64,000 bases of DNA from Catellatospora coxensis (GCF_016862635.1 NZ_BONI01000052.1:1-64000); one strand, 5' to 3'; shown: positions 38,338-48,186, counted from the first letter of the stretch. The notes: a model not told the origin generated them from the sequence alone. Program-made: numbers and translations.

Positions 38338-38539
38338 GGTCCCTCCCCGGCTGGACAAACAGTTGGTCATCGAATCGTACGCTGGGTCATGTGGGTCTTG
38401 AACCGACATTCGGTCGAATCCATCCAACGGGATAGGGTGCAGGAAGGCCGTAATCGGGCGTAAAGTCAATGGGTTGGCTCGGTGGCGGGCTAATTTTCGG
38501 CGCACGCGGCTCTGCCGCGGTAAGAGCACGGAGCTGCTC

Positions 38540-39211
38540 ATGTCACGCAGAGTGGTGAATCTGACGCTGGACACCCTGGAGGACCTGCCCAAGGGTTGTC
38601 GCAACTGCGTGTTCTGGGAGCTTGATCCCGTTTCCGGGGAGCGGGCGTGTGCCAACGGCGACCCGGGCTTGGAGAAGGAGGCGTGGGTCTCGCAGACCCT
38701 GCTGGAGTGGGGCTCCTGCGGCAAGATCGCATACGTCGACGGCATGCCCGCCGCGTTCGTGCTCTACGCCCCGCCGATGTACGTCCCCCGCGGCAACGCC
38801 TTCCCCACCTCGCCGGTCTCCCCCGACGCCGTCCAGCTGATGACCGCGCATGTGGTCGCCGCGTTCGCGGGTGGCGGGCTGGGTCGGGTGCTGATCCAGT
38901 CGGTGGCCCGCGACCTCACCAAGCGCGGCATCCGCGCCATCGAGGCGTTCGGTGACGCCAAGTTCGGCGAGCACTCCGACGACGAGGACACGAAGCAGTT
39001 CAGCTGCCTCGCCCCGGCCGACTTCTTCCTCGCCGTGGGCTTCAAGACGGTGCGCCCGCACCCGCGCTTCCCCCGGCTGCGTATGGAGCTGCGGACCGCG
39101 CTGTCGTGGAAGTCCGACGTGGAGTACGCGCTGGAGAAGTTGCTCGGCTCGATGAGCCCGGAGCTGCTGCGGCCCGGAGTGCGTCCGGCGGTGCGCAGCA
39201 CCACCAACTGA
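38540..39211 (+). CDS. GNAT family N-acetyltransferase
   Basis: A 223-residue protein. The acetyl-CoA site is seen in HVVAAFAGGGLGRVLIQSVARDLTKRGIRAIEAFGD, where the loop is GGGLGRVL rather than the standard RxxGxG/A. The N-terminus LPKGCRNCVFWELDP and GERACANGDPGLEKEAWVSQTLLEWGSCGKIAYVDGMPAAFVLYAPPMYVPR are typical of an actinobacterial GNAT group found beside parAB. Substrate unknown. It is divergent from the aminotransferase gene; the 200 bases between must hold both promoters. Confidence 0.85.
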   Translation: MSRRVVNLTLDTLEDLPKGCRNCVFWELDPVSGERACANGDPGLEKEAWVSQTLLEWGSCGKIAYVDGMPAAFVLYAPPMYVPRGNAFPTSPVSPDAVQLMTAHVVAAFAGGGLGRVLIQSVARDLTKRGIRAIEAFGDAKFGEHSDDEDTKQFSCLAPADFFLAVGFKTVRPHPRFPRLRMELRTALSWKSDVEYALEKLLGSMSPELLRPGVRPAVRSTTN

Positions 39212-39223
39212 CCGGCCGGCGCG

Positions 39224-40507
39224 TCACCGCGCGGTGGGCTCCGGCAGCCGTTGCCGGACCGCGAGTTCGGCACGGTCCGCAGCGGCCCGGCCGGAGGCCC
39301 AGCCCGCCGCGTTGGCCACCCGCGAGGTCCGGCTGACCCGGTGCGGGAACAGCTCCTCGAACGCGGCGTCCACGGCCTCGGAACGCGCGGCGAGCACGGG
39401 CACCAGGTCGGTGCCCGCGGACAGTTCCGCGTCGACCTCCTCGCGGACCTCGGTGAGTCGCTCGCCGATGCGCTGGGCGTACGCGCTGAGGAACGCCTGC
39501 CGGAACGAGCGCACGTCGTTGCGGCCGTACCGGTCGGCGCGTGGGTTCGCCACCGTCATCGCCTGCACGGCCTGCACCAGCAGCGAGGTGTAGAGCAGCT
39601 CCACGGCGTCCAGGTCGGGTTCGAAACCGACGACGGTGCTCAGCCCGAGGTCCTTGTAGTTCAGCGCGCGGCAGCGGTTGGCGTCGGCGACGACCTGCAG
39701 CAGCATCGCCTTGGGCCCCTCGTAGGGGTTGGCGATGACGATGCGCCGGGTGGCCGGTCCGTCGCCCGCCCCCGTCGCGGCGTCGATCAGCGCGTGGTCG
39801 ATGCTGTGCCGGGCCATCAGCTGCTGCGCCTTGGCGGTGAACGCCTCGGCCTCCTCCGGGAAGCCGGTGGACTCCGCTTTAGCCAGCAATGCCCTAATTC
39901 GGTCGAGCATGCGCTGGTCGGTGGATTTGCCCGTTCCCGAGCCGGTCCGACGCGGTGGGATGGGCGAACCGGGCGCGTGCCCGGCCGGCTCCATCGGCGG
40001 CAGTTCCTGGTAGAGCCAGCGCATGAGCTCGAACGCGCCGCCTAGCACCTTCTCCCGGACGAGCCCGTGCCGCTCGCCGAACTGGGCCAGCTGACCGGTG
40101 TCGCCTGTCCACCACACGGTCGCGTCGAGGGTGGCCAGCTCAGCCGACCAGCGCCCGTCGACGGTCGCCGGGTCGTGGACGCGCATCCGGCCGGCGATCA
40201 CATCGCACAGCAGCTGCGACATCCAGCCCGCGGCGGCCTTCGGGGCCCCGGCGCGGGCGGCGAAGCGGCGCAGCGCGTGGTCCAGCTCCACGGGCCGCCA
40301 GTGCCGGTCCCAGGCGTGCTGCACCGCCTGCTCCAGCGCGTACGACACGGCCGCGTCGACGGCCGCAGGGTCGAGGGTGCTGGCGTACACCTGGTCGGAG
40401 ACCGTGCGGCAGCGCCGGGGGTCACGCTGCAGCAGCGCGGCGGTGATCTCGGACAGCATCCGGTCGGCGTACCGGCGGGCCTCGCCGGAGGTGGGGGTGG
40501 TCGGCAC
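39224..40507 (-). CDS. DUF2786 domain protein
   Basis: A 427-residue protein. Residues of about 190-235 form the DUF2786 motif (DQRMLDRIRALLAKAESTGFPEEAEAFTAKAQQLMARHSID). A long C-terminal region with PYEGPKAMLLQVVADANRCRALN and an N-terminal half of unknown fold complete it. I set the start at GTG 40507, 8 bases past the cwlM stop codon's outer edge, giving a short overlap with cwlM; the frame is open far upstream only because it is antisense-free GC-rich sequence. Function unknown. Likely cotranscribed with cwlM. Confidence 0.8.
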   Translation of the reverse strand: MPTTPTSGEARRYADRMLSEITAALLQRDPRRCRTVSDQVYASTLDPAAVDAAVSYALEQAVQHAWDRHWRPVELDHALRRFAARAGAPKAAAGWMSQLLCDVIAGRMRVHDPATVDGRWSAELATLDATVWWTGDTGQLAQFGERHGLVREKVLGGAFELMRWLYQELPPMEPAGHAPGSPIPPRRTGSGTGKSTDQRMLDRIRALLAKAESTGFPEEAEAFTAKAQQLMARHSIDHALIDAATGAGDGPATRRIVIANPYEGPKAMLLQVVADANRCRALNYKDLGLSTVVGFEPDLDAVELLYTSLLVQAVQAMTVANPRADRYGRNDVRSFRQAFLSAYAQRIGERLTEVREEVDAELSAGTDLVPVLAARSEAVDAAFEELFPHRVSRTSRVANAAGWASGRAAADRAELAVRQRLPEPTAR

Positions 40508-40512
40508 GGGGA

Positions 40513-41667
40513 TCAGCTCGGCAGGGCCAGGCGCAGCGCGCTCACGTCGATGGTGCCGGTCTTCACGTCGATCTCGACCGGGTAGTACATGCGCTGCACG
40601 GCGGCGACGATCGCCTCCACCACGCGCTCGCGGAACATCGGGTCGATCAGCTGCGCGCGGTCCTTCGGGGAGGTCAGGTAACCGACGTCGACGCGTACCG
40701 CGGGCATGCGGGTGTAGCGCAGCAGTTCCCAGGTCTTGGCGTGGGTGTGGCAGTTGCGCAGCCCGGTGCGGGCTACGATCTCCCGCTGGACAAGGCCGGC
40801 CAGCCGCTCCCCCATCGTCGAGGTGACACCGTTCGAGGTGCCGTAGTGGTAGGTGGCGACCCCGTCGGCCTGCGGGTTGTGGTGGCCGTCGATGTGCAGC
40901 GAGATCAGCAGGTCGGCGGCGAGGTCGTTGGCCAGCTGCGCGCGGTCCAGGTCGCTGGGCGCCTCGATCGGCAGCGGGCCGCGGGTCAGGTGCACCCGCA
41001 TGCCGGCCGCGGCGAGCCGGCCCTCCAGCCGGGTGGCGAGGTCGTACGACAGGTCGGACTCGGTCCAGCGCAGCGGGCCGTCGGGCACCACCACGCCGGG
41101 GTCGGAGCCGCCGTGCCCCGGGTCGACGATGATCTGCCGCCCGACCAGGCTGGGCCCGGTCTGCCGGAAGGTCACCTCCTCGCGCAGCTTCAGCGGGGAG
41201 CCGCCGACCACCTTGCGCCCGAGCCGCCGCAGCATGTGCAGGGTCTGCGGGCCGCAGGTGCCGTCGGGGGTGAGGCCCATCTCGCGCTGGAACGCCGACA
41301 GGCCCCGCGCGGTACGCGGCCCGTACACGCCGTCGGTGCGGCCGACGTCGTAGCCCATCTCCAGCAGCCGCTCCTGCAGCTGGCGTACGTCGTCGCCGCG
41401 CAGCGGGTCGGAGACGCTGAAGTAGAGCGTGCGGGCGCCCAGGGTCCACCGCGCGGCGTCCAGGGCGCGCCACGTCTCCGCACCCACCTCGCCGTCCACG
41501 GACAGCCCACGGTCCTGCTGGAAAGCGCGGACGGCGCGCTCCACGGCCGGGTTGAAGTGGTCCGCCTCGGCCGGGTCGGCCGGGGCCTCCAGCAGCCCCA
41601 ACGCGACCAGGATCGACCTGATCTCGGTGACGGCCGGGCCGCGCTCACCGCGCTTGATGGCTCGCAC
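40513..41667 (-). CDS. cwlM: CwlM-type N-acetylmuramoyl-L-alanine amidase homologue
   Basis: A 384-residue protein with two peptidoglycan-binding domains (about residues 5-70 and 80-145) and an Amidase_3 domain. The metal site is visible: His in DPGHGGSDPG, Glu in RWTESDLSYDLA, and His in SLHIDGHH. The usual catalytic VExGF is VDVGYLTS here, so hydrolysis may be lost. Mycobacterial CwlM, which has the same layout and neighbours (trxA, trxB, sigM), is a cytoplasmic activator of MurA. No signal peptide is present, which fits that role. AGGAGG precedes GTG 41667. Confidence 0.9.
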   Translation of the reverse strand: MRAIKRGERGPAVTEIRSILVALGLLEAPADPAEADHFNPAVERAVRAFQQDRGLSVDGEVGAETWRALDAARWTLGARTLYFSVSDPLRGDDVRQLQERLLEMGYDVGRTDGVYGPRTARGLSAFQREMGLTPDGTCGPQTLHMLRRLGRKVVGGSPLKLREEVTFRQTGPSLVGRQIIVDPGHGGSDPGVVVPDGPLRWTESDLSYDLATRLEGRLAAAGMRVHLTRGPLPIEAPSDLDRAQLANDLAADLLISLHIDGHHNPQADGVATYHYGTSNGVTSTMGERLAGLVQREIVARTGLRNCHTHAKTWELLRYTRMPAVRVDVGYLTSPKDRAQLIDPMFRERVVEAIVAAVQRMYYPVEIDVKTGTIDVSALRLALPS

Positions 41668-41812
41668 AGCGGACCTCCTGGTAAACCTCACAAATGCCAC
41701 CGGAGCCTATCGCGCCGCGCGGGCCGGTAGGGATCTCGAACCTGTAGTCGTTCCGACGCGCCGCCCGGCCCGCCGGACCATGACCATGTTCCACGGTGCG
41801 CGGCCGGACAAA

Positions 41813-41850
41813 CCCGTGGGGCCCCGAGCCGCAGCTCGAAGCCCCACGGG
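41813..41850 (-). terminator. hairpin after trxA
   Basis: cccgtggggc (41813-41822) and gccccacggg (41841-41850) pair perfectly, 12 bases past the trxA stop on the minus strand. Confidence 0.7.
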
Positions 41851-41862
41851 GTTCGCGCAGAA

Positions 41863-42186
41863 TCAGAGCGCCGTCTCGATGAGCCGGAGGATGTCGCCCT
41901 TGGGCTTGGCGCCCGCGACCGACTGCACCGGCCGCCCGCCCTTGAACACGGTCAGGGTCGGCACCGACATGACGCGGTAGGCCCGCGCGGTCTCCGGGTT
42001 GGCGTCGATGTCCAGCTTGACGATGGTGACCTGGTCGGCCATCTCGCCGGCGATCTCCTCCAGCACGGGCGCCACCTTGCGGCACGGCTGGCACCACTCG
42101 GCCCAGAAGTCCACCAGCACCGGCTTGTCGGACTGCAGTACGTCACTGACGAACGTCGCGTCGGTGACCGCCTTCGCGGATCCCAT
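41863..42186 (-). CDS. trxA: thioredoxin
   Basis: A 107-residue thioredoxin that reduces protein disulfides with electrons from TrxB. The fold motifs LVDFWAEWC...KLDIDANPETARAYRVMSVPTLTVFKGG are complete, including the cis-proline. The active site is WCQPC instead of the usual WCGPC. The ATG at 42186 is chosen because TAGGAG lies 9 bases upstream; a GTG at 42195 would overlap that site. trxB lies 110 bases upstream. Confidence 0.95.
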   Translation of the reverse strand: MGSAKAVTDATFVSDVLQSDKPVLVDFWAEWCQPCRKVAPVLEEIAGEMADQVTIVKLDIDANPETARAYRVMSVPTLTVFKGGRPVQSVAGAKPKGDILRLIETAL

Positions 42187-42296
42187 TCGGGTCACTCCTA
42201 TCTCAGATCTTTCCGTCTGCTGTCCCGCACGACCGGCGTGGGCCAGACCGTGGTTTCACGCACTGGTGAGCGAGACTGTGTTGCCTGTTCTCGGCC

Positions 42297-43220
42297 CTAA
42301 TGAGCCAAGAACCGCTCCGCGTCCAACGCCGCGGTGCAGCCCGTGCCGGCTGCGGTGATGGCCTGACGGTAGGTGTGGTCGACCAGGTCGCCCGCGGCGA
42401 AGACACCCGGGATGTCGGTACGGGTGCTCGGCGCGTCGACCTTCACGTAACCCTCGTCGTCCAGCTCGACCTGGCCGCGGAACATGTCGCTGCGCGGGTC
42501 GTGGCCGATGGCGACGAACACGCCGGTCGCCGCGATCTCCCGGGACTCGCCGGTGATCACGTTGTGCACGCGGATGCCGGAGACCTTGCCGTCGGTGCCG
42601 AGTACCTCGTCGATCACGGTGTTCCACTCGACCGAGATCTTCTCGTTGGCCAGGGCGCGTTCCGCCATGATCTTGCTGGCGCGGAACTCGTCGCGGCGGT
42701 GGATGATCGTGACGTGCTCGGCGAAACGGGTGAGGAACGTCGCCTCCTCCATCGCCGAGTCGCCGCCGCCGACGACCACGATGCGCTGGCCCTTGAAGAA
42801 GAAGCCGTCACAGGTGGCGCAGGAGGACACGCCGTGGCCGAGCAGCTCCTGCTCGCCCGGCACGCCCAGCGGGCGCCAGGCCGAGCCGGTGGTGAGGATG
42901 ACCGCGCGGGCACGGTACTCCTGGTCGCCGACCCATACGCTCTTGACGTCGCCGGCCAGCTCGACGCGGGTGGCGTTGTCGGTGATGAACTCGGTGCCGA
43001 AGCGCTCGGCCTGCTTGCGCATCTGGTCCATCAGCTCGGGACCCATGACCCCGTCCGGGAAGCCGGGGAAGTTCTCCACCTCGGTGGTGGTCATCAGCGC
43101 TCCGCCTGACTCGACGCCCTCGATGAGCAGGGGCTTCAAGTTGGCCCGAGCAGCGTAGACGGCCGCGGTGTACCCGGCCGGACCCGAGCCGACAATGATC
43201 AGGTTTCGGACGTTCTCCAC
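42297..43220 (-). CDS. trxB: thioredoxin-disulfide reductase
   Basis: A 307-residue FAD enzyme that passes electrons from NADPH to thioredoxin. The FAD site is [20 protein letters not shown]. The redox pair is CATC in [13 protein letters not shown]. The NADPH site is [17 protein letters not shown] with HRRDEFRAS. The C-terminal FAD motif is [37 protein letters not shown] 43220 has GGGAG upstream and gives the normal length. It lies downstream of the sigM-anti-sigma pair, the conserved redox arrangement of actinobacteria. Confidence 0.97.
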   Translation of the reverse strand: MENVRNLIIVGSGPAGYTAAVYAARANLKPLLIEGVESGGALMTTTEVENFPGFPDGVMGPELMDQMRKQAERFGTEFITDNATRVELAGDVKSVWVGDQEYRARAVILTTGSAWRPLGVPGEQELLGHGVSSCATCDGFFFKGQRIVVVGGGDSAMEEATFLTRFAEHVTIIHRRDEFRASKIMAERALANEKISVEWNTVIDEVLGTDGKVSGIRVHNVITGESREIAATGVFVAIGHDPRSDMFRGQVELDDEGYVKVDAPSTRTDIPGVFAAGDLVDHTYRQAITAAGTGCTAALDAERFLAH

Positions 43221-43338
43221 GAGACGCGCTCCCTTGGGTCGACACGAACTGTTCGCGCCGTACTTGTCGCTGGCTGAAACGCCATCGTACGGAGCGGACA
43301 TTCCATTACGGCCCCAGCGGTGGGTCAGCTCACTGTGT

Positions 43339-44184
43339 CTAGTTGCGGGGCGTGCGGAACAGCTCGTCAGGACCCGGCTGGCCGCACTGCGGACCCGCCA
43401 CGAACCACCAGCCGCCGGTGGCCGTGTCGACCATCACGATGAGCGCGGGACGGCCCTCGAAGCGGGCGAAGTCGGCCCCGGCGATCGTGCCCGGCAGCAC
43501 CGTACGGATGGCCGCGAAGCAGCTCGTGAGCGCATCGCCGGAGCCGCTGAGGCGGCTCAGGTCGGTCGCCGCGGCCATCTCGCTGCCGTCGAACGTGCGT
43601 ACGGGCTCGGAGCTGGGCGCGGACTTCTGCGACATGCCGTTACCGCTGGTCAACGACTGGCGGCGGTAGTCGTTGCCGCTGGCGGTGACCGGGACGCCGC
43701 CGTCGGGCGCCACGGCGATCGCGGGAGCGTTCTCCGCGGTGCCGCTCGCCATGTCTTCCCGTGACGTGGTGAGCGGGCCGAGCGGCAGCACGATGCCCGC
43801 CAGCGCGAGCACGCCGGCGGCGACCGCGACCGGGGCGGCCCAGCGTCGCCAGCCGCGGCGGGCGGGGCGGGAGCCCGGGACGTCCCGGCTCAGCGTCCGC
43901 TCCCCCACCGCGGGGCGCGGCGGGACGGGCCGGGAGGCGGTGAACTCCGGGGAGGCCAGCAGGGCGTCGAAACGTGCGGCGATGTCGTCGGGCATCGGCT
44001 CCGGGGCCGCCCCGAGAGCCGTCAGGTCCGCGTCGACGAGGGCCAGCGCGGTCGTCAGGTCGGCGGCTGCGGAGCGCCACTCGGGGTCGTCGGCGACGAG
44101 CCGCGCGACTCGCTCGTGCTCCGGGGTGCCGTCCAGCGCACCGCCGACGTAGTCGGCCAGCAAGTCGAGATCAACTGCGCTCAT
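43339..44184 (-). CDS. membrane anti-sigma factor, RsmA-like
   Basis: A 281-residue protein coupled to sigM (ATGA overlap). The cytoplasmic part (about residues 1-118) begins [38 protein letters not shown], the usual anti-sigma domain opening. One membrane helix (about 122-142) leads to an outer domain ending [25 protein letters not shown]. No HxxxCxxC zinc motif is present. Gene order matches mycobacterial sigM-rsmA, so it is expected to hold SigM inactive at the membrane. The signal sensed is unknown. Confidence 0.85.
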   Translation of the reverse strand: MSAVDLDLLADYVGGALDGTPEHERVARLVADDPEWRSAAADLTTALALVDADLTALGAAPEPMPDDIAARFDALLASPEFTASRPVPPRPAVGERTLSRDVPGSRPARRGWRRWAAPVAVAAGVLALAGIVLPLGPLTTSREDMASGTAENAPAIAVAPDGGVPVTASGNDYRRQSLTSGNGMSQKSAPSSEPVRTFDGSEMAAATDLSRLSGSGDALTSCFAAIRTVLPGTIAGADFARFEGRPALIVMVDTATGGWWFVAGPQCGQPGPDELFRTPRN

Positions 44185-44822
44185 CAGAGCCCCCCTCCCG
44201 GTGTGACGTCCTGTGCTCGTGTCCCTCCGACGTCAGGGGAGTCGCCGAGGTTGCGCAGGTGCCCCAACATCACAGCGAGCCGGGCCCGGCCCCGTGAGCA
44301 GCGGCTCTTGATGGTGCCCTCGGCCACTCCCATCAGCTGCGCGACCTCGGCCACCGAGTAGCCCTGCAGGTCCACCAGCACCAGGGCGGCGCGCTGGTCG
44401 TACGGCAGCTCGGCCAGCGCGGACCGGACCACCATCGCGGTGTCGTGGTCGGTGCTGGGTGCGGCCGGCTCGTTGCGGGCGGGGGCGTGCCGGTCGTCGT
44501 CGTCCGCGCCGGCCTGGCCGGGCAGCGGCACGGTCAGGTGCGCCTGGCGGCGGCGCAGCCGGTCGACGCAGGCGTTCACGACGATGCGGTGCAGCCAGGT
44601 GGTGACCGCCGCCTCGCCGCGGAAGCGGGCCGCGGCGCGGTGCGCCGACAGCATCGCCTCCTGCAACGCGTCGGCGGCGTCCTCGCGGTCGTTGGTGGTG
44701 CGCAGCGCGACCGCCCAGAGCCGGTCGCGGTGGCGGCGGAACAGCACCCCGAAGGCGTCGGGCTCGCCGGCGGCATGGGCCGCCAGCAGCTCCTCGTCCG
44801 TGCGGGGGTCCTGCCCGGTCAC
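44184..44822 (-). CDS. sigM: ECF RNA polymerase sigma factor SigM
   Basis: A 212-residue ECF sigma factor. Region 2 is GVLFRRHRDRLWAVALRTTNDREDAADALQEAMLSAHRAAARFRGEAAVTTWLHRIVVNACVDRLRRRQ, and region 4 is LPYDQRAALVLVDLQGYSVAEVAQLMGVAEGTIKSRCSRGRARLA. The start GTG overlaps the stop of the pseudokinase gene, and its stop overlaps the anti-sigma start, so the three are coupled. The context with trxB-trxA matches SigM of mycobacteria, a stress and envelope regulator. Confidence 0.93.
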   Translation of the reverse strand: MTGQDPRTDEELLAAHAAGEPDAFGVLFRRHRDRLWAVALRTTNDREDAADALQEAMLSAHRAAARFRGEAAVTTWLHRIVVNACVDRLRRRQAHLTVPLPGQAGADDDDRHAPARNEPAAPSTDHDTAMVVRSALAELPYDQRAALVLVDLQGYSVAEVAQLMGVAEGTIKSRCSRGRARLAVMLGHLRNLGDSPDVGGTRAQDVTPGGGL

Positions 44823-46342
44823 TGCACCTCTACCGCTATCTCCTGCACGCCGACACGGTAGGGGTAGTCCGACTCGTTGGGGTCACGCGGCAGATCGGTG
44901 ATCCAGACCAGCAGGTACTGGTACTGCGTGGAGGCGTCGGTGGAGAACACCATGGTGGTGCCCGAGTCCTTGCCGAAGGCCTGCGATCCGGCCACCTGCT
45001 GGTAGGTGTCGACGATGGTCTTGTCGCCGGCCCTCGAATCCGGTGCGGCGGCGGAGCCGCCCAGCAGCGTGGCCGAAGCGCCGGGTGCGGAGAGCTCGAG
45101 CGTGACGCTGGACACGACCTGCGGCTTGTCCAGCGTGATCAGGATGCCGATGCCCTTCTTGGCGGTGTTGCCGAAGTTCGACTTCGTGTACCCGGTCGTC
45201 TGCCACAGCGTCTTCGGGTTGCCGTCGACCATGTTCGAGGCTTGCTTCTCGTTGTCGCGGTCCTTGACCGGGGCGACGATGCGTACCTGATCGTTGCGCA
45301 GCTTGATCGCTTGCGGCTGGGGCGCGGGGGTGGCGCTGACCTCGACGGCGACGTTGGGCGACGGTGCCGTGGACGGCTCGGTCGCGTCGGCGTTGAGCGC
45401 CCGTACGGCGAGCACCAGGCCGGAGACGACCAGCGCCAGGGCGACGCCGCCGGCGACCATCAGGCGCGGGGTGGCAGCCCGTGGGGCCGGCTCGGGCGCG
45501 GCGGTCTCGTCGGCGAAGCGCAGGGTGCCGTTGCCGCCGAAGAGCAGCCGCTCGCCGGTGTCCAGGCGGGCCAGCTCGCCGGTGAGCACCTGCGCGGTGG
45601 GCAGGGCCAGCTTCGGGTCCAGCAGGTCCATGACGAGGTCGTCGAGGTAGGTCGGCACGCCGGCGCGCACGTTGCGGGGCGCGACCAGGCTGCCGGTGCT
45701 GTCGCGGCGCGCGTCGGGCAGCGCGGTGGCGCGGCCCGCCTCGGCCCGCGGCCAGTGGCCGGTGAGCATGAAGTAGGCCAGCGCGCCGAGGCTGCGTACG
45801 TCGGCCTCGTTGCTGGTCGTCGAGTCGACCCGGGCGTCGGCCAGCACGACCCGCCCGTCGGCGGCGACCAGGACCGTGCCGGGGTGCACGTTGCCGTGCG
45901 CCATGCCGCTGGCGTGCAGCGCGGACACCGCGTCGGCGACCGCGTGCAGCACGGAGGTGGTGCGCTCGGCGTCGAACGGGCCCTCCTCGGCGACCAGGTC
46001 GCGCAGCGCGGTGCCGTCGATCCACTCGCGGATGACGTAGGCCCGCTCGCCCTCGTCGATCGCGTCGTAGACGCCGATCAGGTTGCCGTGCACGACGCGG
46101 CTGGCGGTCACGGCGGCGGAGAGCATCTCCTCGGCGGAGGCCCCACCCGGCGTACGCAGCACCAGCGCGACCGGGCGGCGCAGCACGATGTCAACCCCGC
46201 GCCAGACCTGGCGGCCCGCGCTGTCGTCGTTGATGTGCTCCTCGAGGCGGTAGCGCTCGGCCAGCACATCGCCGACCGCAAGCTCGCCCAGAGCTCCGGC
46301 AGCGGACCCGGCCGCGCGTGGACCCTCGCCGACCTGGGTCAC
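44819..46342 (-). CDS. membrane pseudokinase with discoidin-like C-terminus
   Basis: A 507-residue protein. The kinase-like domain (about 30-260) lacks catalytic motifs: HGNVHPGTVLV replaces HRDxKPxN and DAR replaces DFG. A membrane helix follows (about 295-318). The outer domain is discoidin-like (IVAPVKDRDNEKQASNMVDGNPKTLWQTTGYT...FGNTAKKGIGILITLDKPQVVSSVTL). This matches the C-terminal half of the mycobacterial MurJ/MviN protein, encoded separately here. In mycobacteria that pseudokinase recruits FhaA to control MurJ. GTG 46342 is chosen for its AGGGAGG site 5 bases upstream. Confidence 0.88.
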   Translation of the reverse strand: MTQVGEGPRAAGSAAGALGELAVGDVLAERYRLEEHINDDSAGRQVWRGVDIVLRRPVALVLRTPGGASAEEMLSAAVTASRVVHGNLIGVYDAIDEGERAYVIREWIDGTALRDLVAEEGPFDAERTTSVLHAVADAVSALHASGMAHGNVHPGTVLVAADGRVVLADARVDSTTSNEADVRSLGALAYFMLTGHWPRAEAGRATALPDARRDSTGSLVAPRNVRAGVPTYLDDLVMDLLDPKLALPTAQVLTGELARLDTGERLLFGGNGTLRFADETAAPEPAPRAATPRLMVAGGVALALVVSGLVLAVRALNADATEPSTAPSPNVAVEVSATPAPQPQAIKLRNDQVRIVAPVKDRDNEKQASNMVDGNPKTLWQTTGYTKSNFGNTAKKGIGILITLDKPQVVSSVTLELSAPGASATLLGGSAAAPDSRAGDKTIVDTYQQVAGSQAFGKDSGTTMVFSTDASTQYQYLLVWITDLPRDPNESDYPYRVGVQEIAVEVQ

Positions 46343-46632
46343 CCCGTCCTCCCTCATCAAGCAGTCGCTCTCTATCAGCTCGGCGTGGCGTCGATCAGCC
46401 ATTCGGCGCGTGTCGAAGCCGTCGCATTGTTGTCCGCTATCTAGAGAGCCTAGGCGCTCCGCTCGGTTGCCGAGTGCGACCTTACAGCTATCCGACGAAT
46501 CGGCGCATCGGCAAGGGGCCGGTTCCGGGACTCGAACGTATATCAGTCGCCGGTTCGGATACTTCGTGCGCGTGACCCAGAATAGTTACGCTTCCTCCAT
46601 ATCGGGCAAATTATCTCAAGGGGACCTATCTC
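46343..46632. other. divergent promoter region, pseudokinase-sigM operon and HerA-like gene
   Basis: These 290 bases separate two divergent transcription units and must hold both promoters. I see no confident hexamers. AAGGGGA near the right end is the ribosome site of the HerA-like gene. Confidence 0.4.
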
Positions 46633-48150
46633 ATGGTGGACGCGGCGGCGACAAAGGCGGGCTACACCTTCGACGGCCCGGCGCTCGACCTGGGCGCGCT
46701 GGTCGGCGGCGGCGGCAAGGCCGACCCGGACTACCCGATCGGGGTCCCGCTGGCCATGCTCAACCGGCACGGCCTGGTGGCGGGCGCCACGGGCACCGGC
46801 AAGACCAAGACCCTGCAGGTGATGGCCGAGCAGCTGTCCGCGGCCGGGGTGCCGGTCTTCCTCGCCGACATCAAGGGCGACGTCAGCGGTATGGCCGCCC
46901 CGGCCGTGCCCGGCGAGCGCATCACCGAACGCATGGCCGAACTCGGCCAGCCCTGGACCCCGACGGCGTACCCCTGCGAGTTCCTCACCCTCGGCGGCAA
47001 GGGCGTCGGTGTGCCGGTGCGTGCCAGCATCACCGATTTCGGGCCCCTGCTGCTGGCCAAGGTCATGGACCTGACCGAGGTGCAGACGTCCTCGCTCAAC
47101 CTGGTCTTCCACTTCGCCGACGCGAAGGGCCTACCCCTCGTCGACGTCAAGGACCTGCGCGCGGTGATCCAGTACCTGGTCTCCGAGGAGGGCGCGGCCG
47201 AGCTGAAGGCGCTGGGCGGGCTGTCCAAGCAGACCGCCGGAGTGCTGCTGCGCGAGCTGATCTCGTTCAGCGACGCCGGAGCCGACGCGTTCTTCGGCGA
47301 ACCCGAGTTCGCCACCACGGACCTGCTCCGCAACGCCCCCGACGGGCGGGGCATGGTCACCATCCTGGAGCTGCCCGGGGTGGTCGCCCAGCCCGCGCTG
47401 TTCTCCTCGTTCCTGATGTGGCTGCTCGCGGACCTCTACCAGGAGCTGCCCGAGGTCGGCGACCCCGACAAGCCCAAGCTCGTGTTCTTCTTCGACGAGG
47501 CGCACCTGCTGTTCAAGGACGCCTCCAAGGCCTTCCTGGAGTCGATCACGCAGACGGTGCGGCTGATCCGGTCCAAGGGCGTCGGGGTCTTCTTCGTCAC
47601 GCAGACCCCCAAGGACGTGCACGCCGACGTGCTCGCCCAGTTGGGCAGCCGGGTCCAGCACGCGCTGCGGGCGTACACCCCCGACGACGCGAAGGCGCTG
47701 AAGGCGACGGTCTCCACGTTCCCGAAGTCGGGCTACGACCTGGAGGAGGTGCTGACCCAGCTCGGCACGGGCGAGGCGATCGTGACCGTGCTGAACGAGA
47801 AGGGCTCCCCGACCCCGGTCGCGTGGACCCGGCTGCGGGCGCCCCAGTCGCTGATGGCGGCCGTCGAGCCCGCCGTGATGGCGGCGCTGGTCGCCGGATC
47901 GCCGCTGGGCGCGAAGTACCACCAGCCGGTGGACCGCGAATCGGCGTACGAGATGCTGGCCGCCCGGCTCGCGCCGCCACCGGCCGCGCCCGTGCCGCCC
48001 CGGCAGGCACCCGCTCCCCCGCCCCCGGCCGAGCCGAACCTCGCCCAGCAGATCCTCGGCTCCAAGACCACCAAGCGCCTGCTCACCACGGCCGCTGCCG
48101 CAGCCGGCACCGCCATCATCCGCTCCATCTTCGGCACCCGCCGCCGCTGA
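46633..48150 (+). CDS. HerA/DUF853-like ATPase
   Basis: A 505-residue P-loop ATPase. Walker A is GATGTGKTKT (residues 51-60). ADIKGDVSGMA follows, and the Walker B-like region is LVFFFDEAHLLF. FVTQTPKDV and QHALRAYTPDDAKALKATV match the DUF853 family, relatives of the HerA helicase/translocase. The C-terminal 70 residues are Pro-rich and end in a basic tail. Bacterial HerA-like proteins work in DNA end processing or defence with a NurA partner; no NurA gene is adjacent, so the role is open. Confidence 0.88.
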   Translation: MVDAAATKAGYTFDGPALDLGALVGGGGKADPDYPIGVPLAMLNRHGLVAGATGTGKTKTLQVMAEQLSAAGVPVFLADIKGDVSGMAAPAVPGERITERMAELGQPWTPTAYPCEFLTLGGKGVGVPVRASITDFGPLLLAKVMDLTEVQTSSLNLVFHFADAKGLPLVDVKDLRAVIQYLVSEEGAAELKALGGLSKQTAGVLLRELISFSDAGADAFFGEPEFATTDLLRNAPDGRGMVTILELPGVVAQPALFSSFLMWLLADLYQELPEVGDPDKPKLVFFFDEAHLLFKDASKAFLESITQTVRLIRSKGVGVFFVTQTPKDVHADVLAQLGSRVQHALRAYTPDDAKALKATVSTFPKSGYDLEEVLTQLGTGEAIVTVLNEKGSPTPVAWTRLRAPQSLMAAVEPAVMAALVAGSPLGAKYHQPVDRESAYEMLAARLAPPPAAPVPPRQAPAPPPPAEPNLAQQILGSKTTKRLLTTAAAAAGTAIIRSIFGTRRR

Positions 48151-48186
48151 CGCCCGCCGCCTGCCGCGCGCACCGGCCGCGTTGCT

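Noticed and set aside
42253-42262. parS-like GTTTCACG near trxA
   Set aside because: Only the left half matches; the right half (cactgg) breaks the palindrome.
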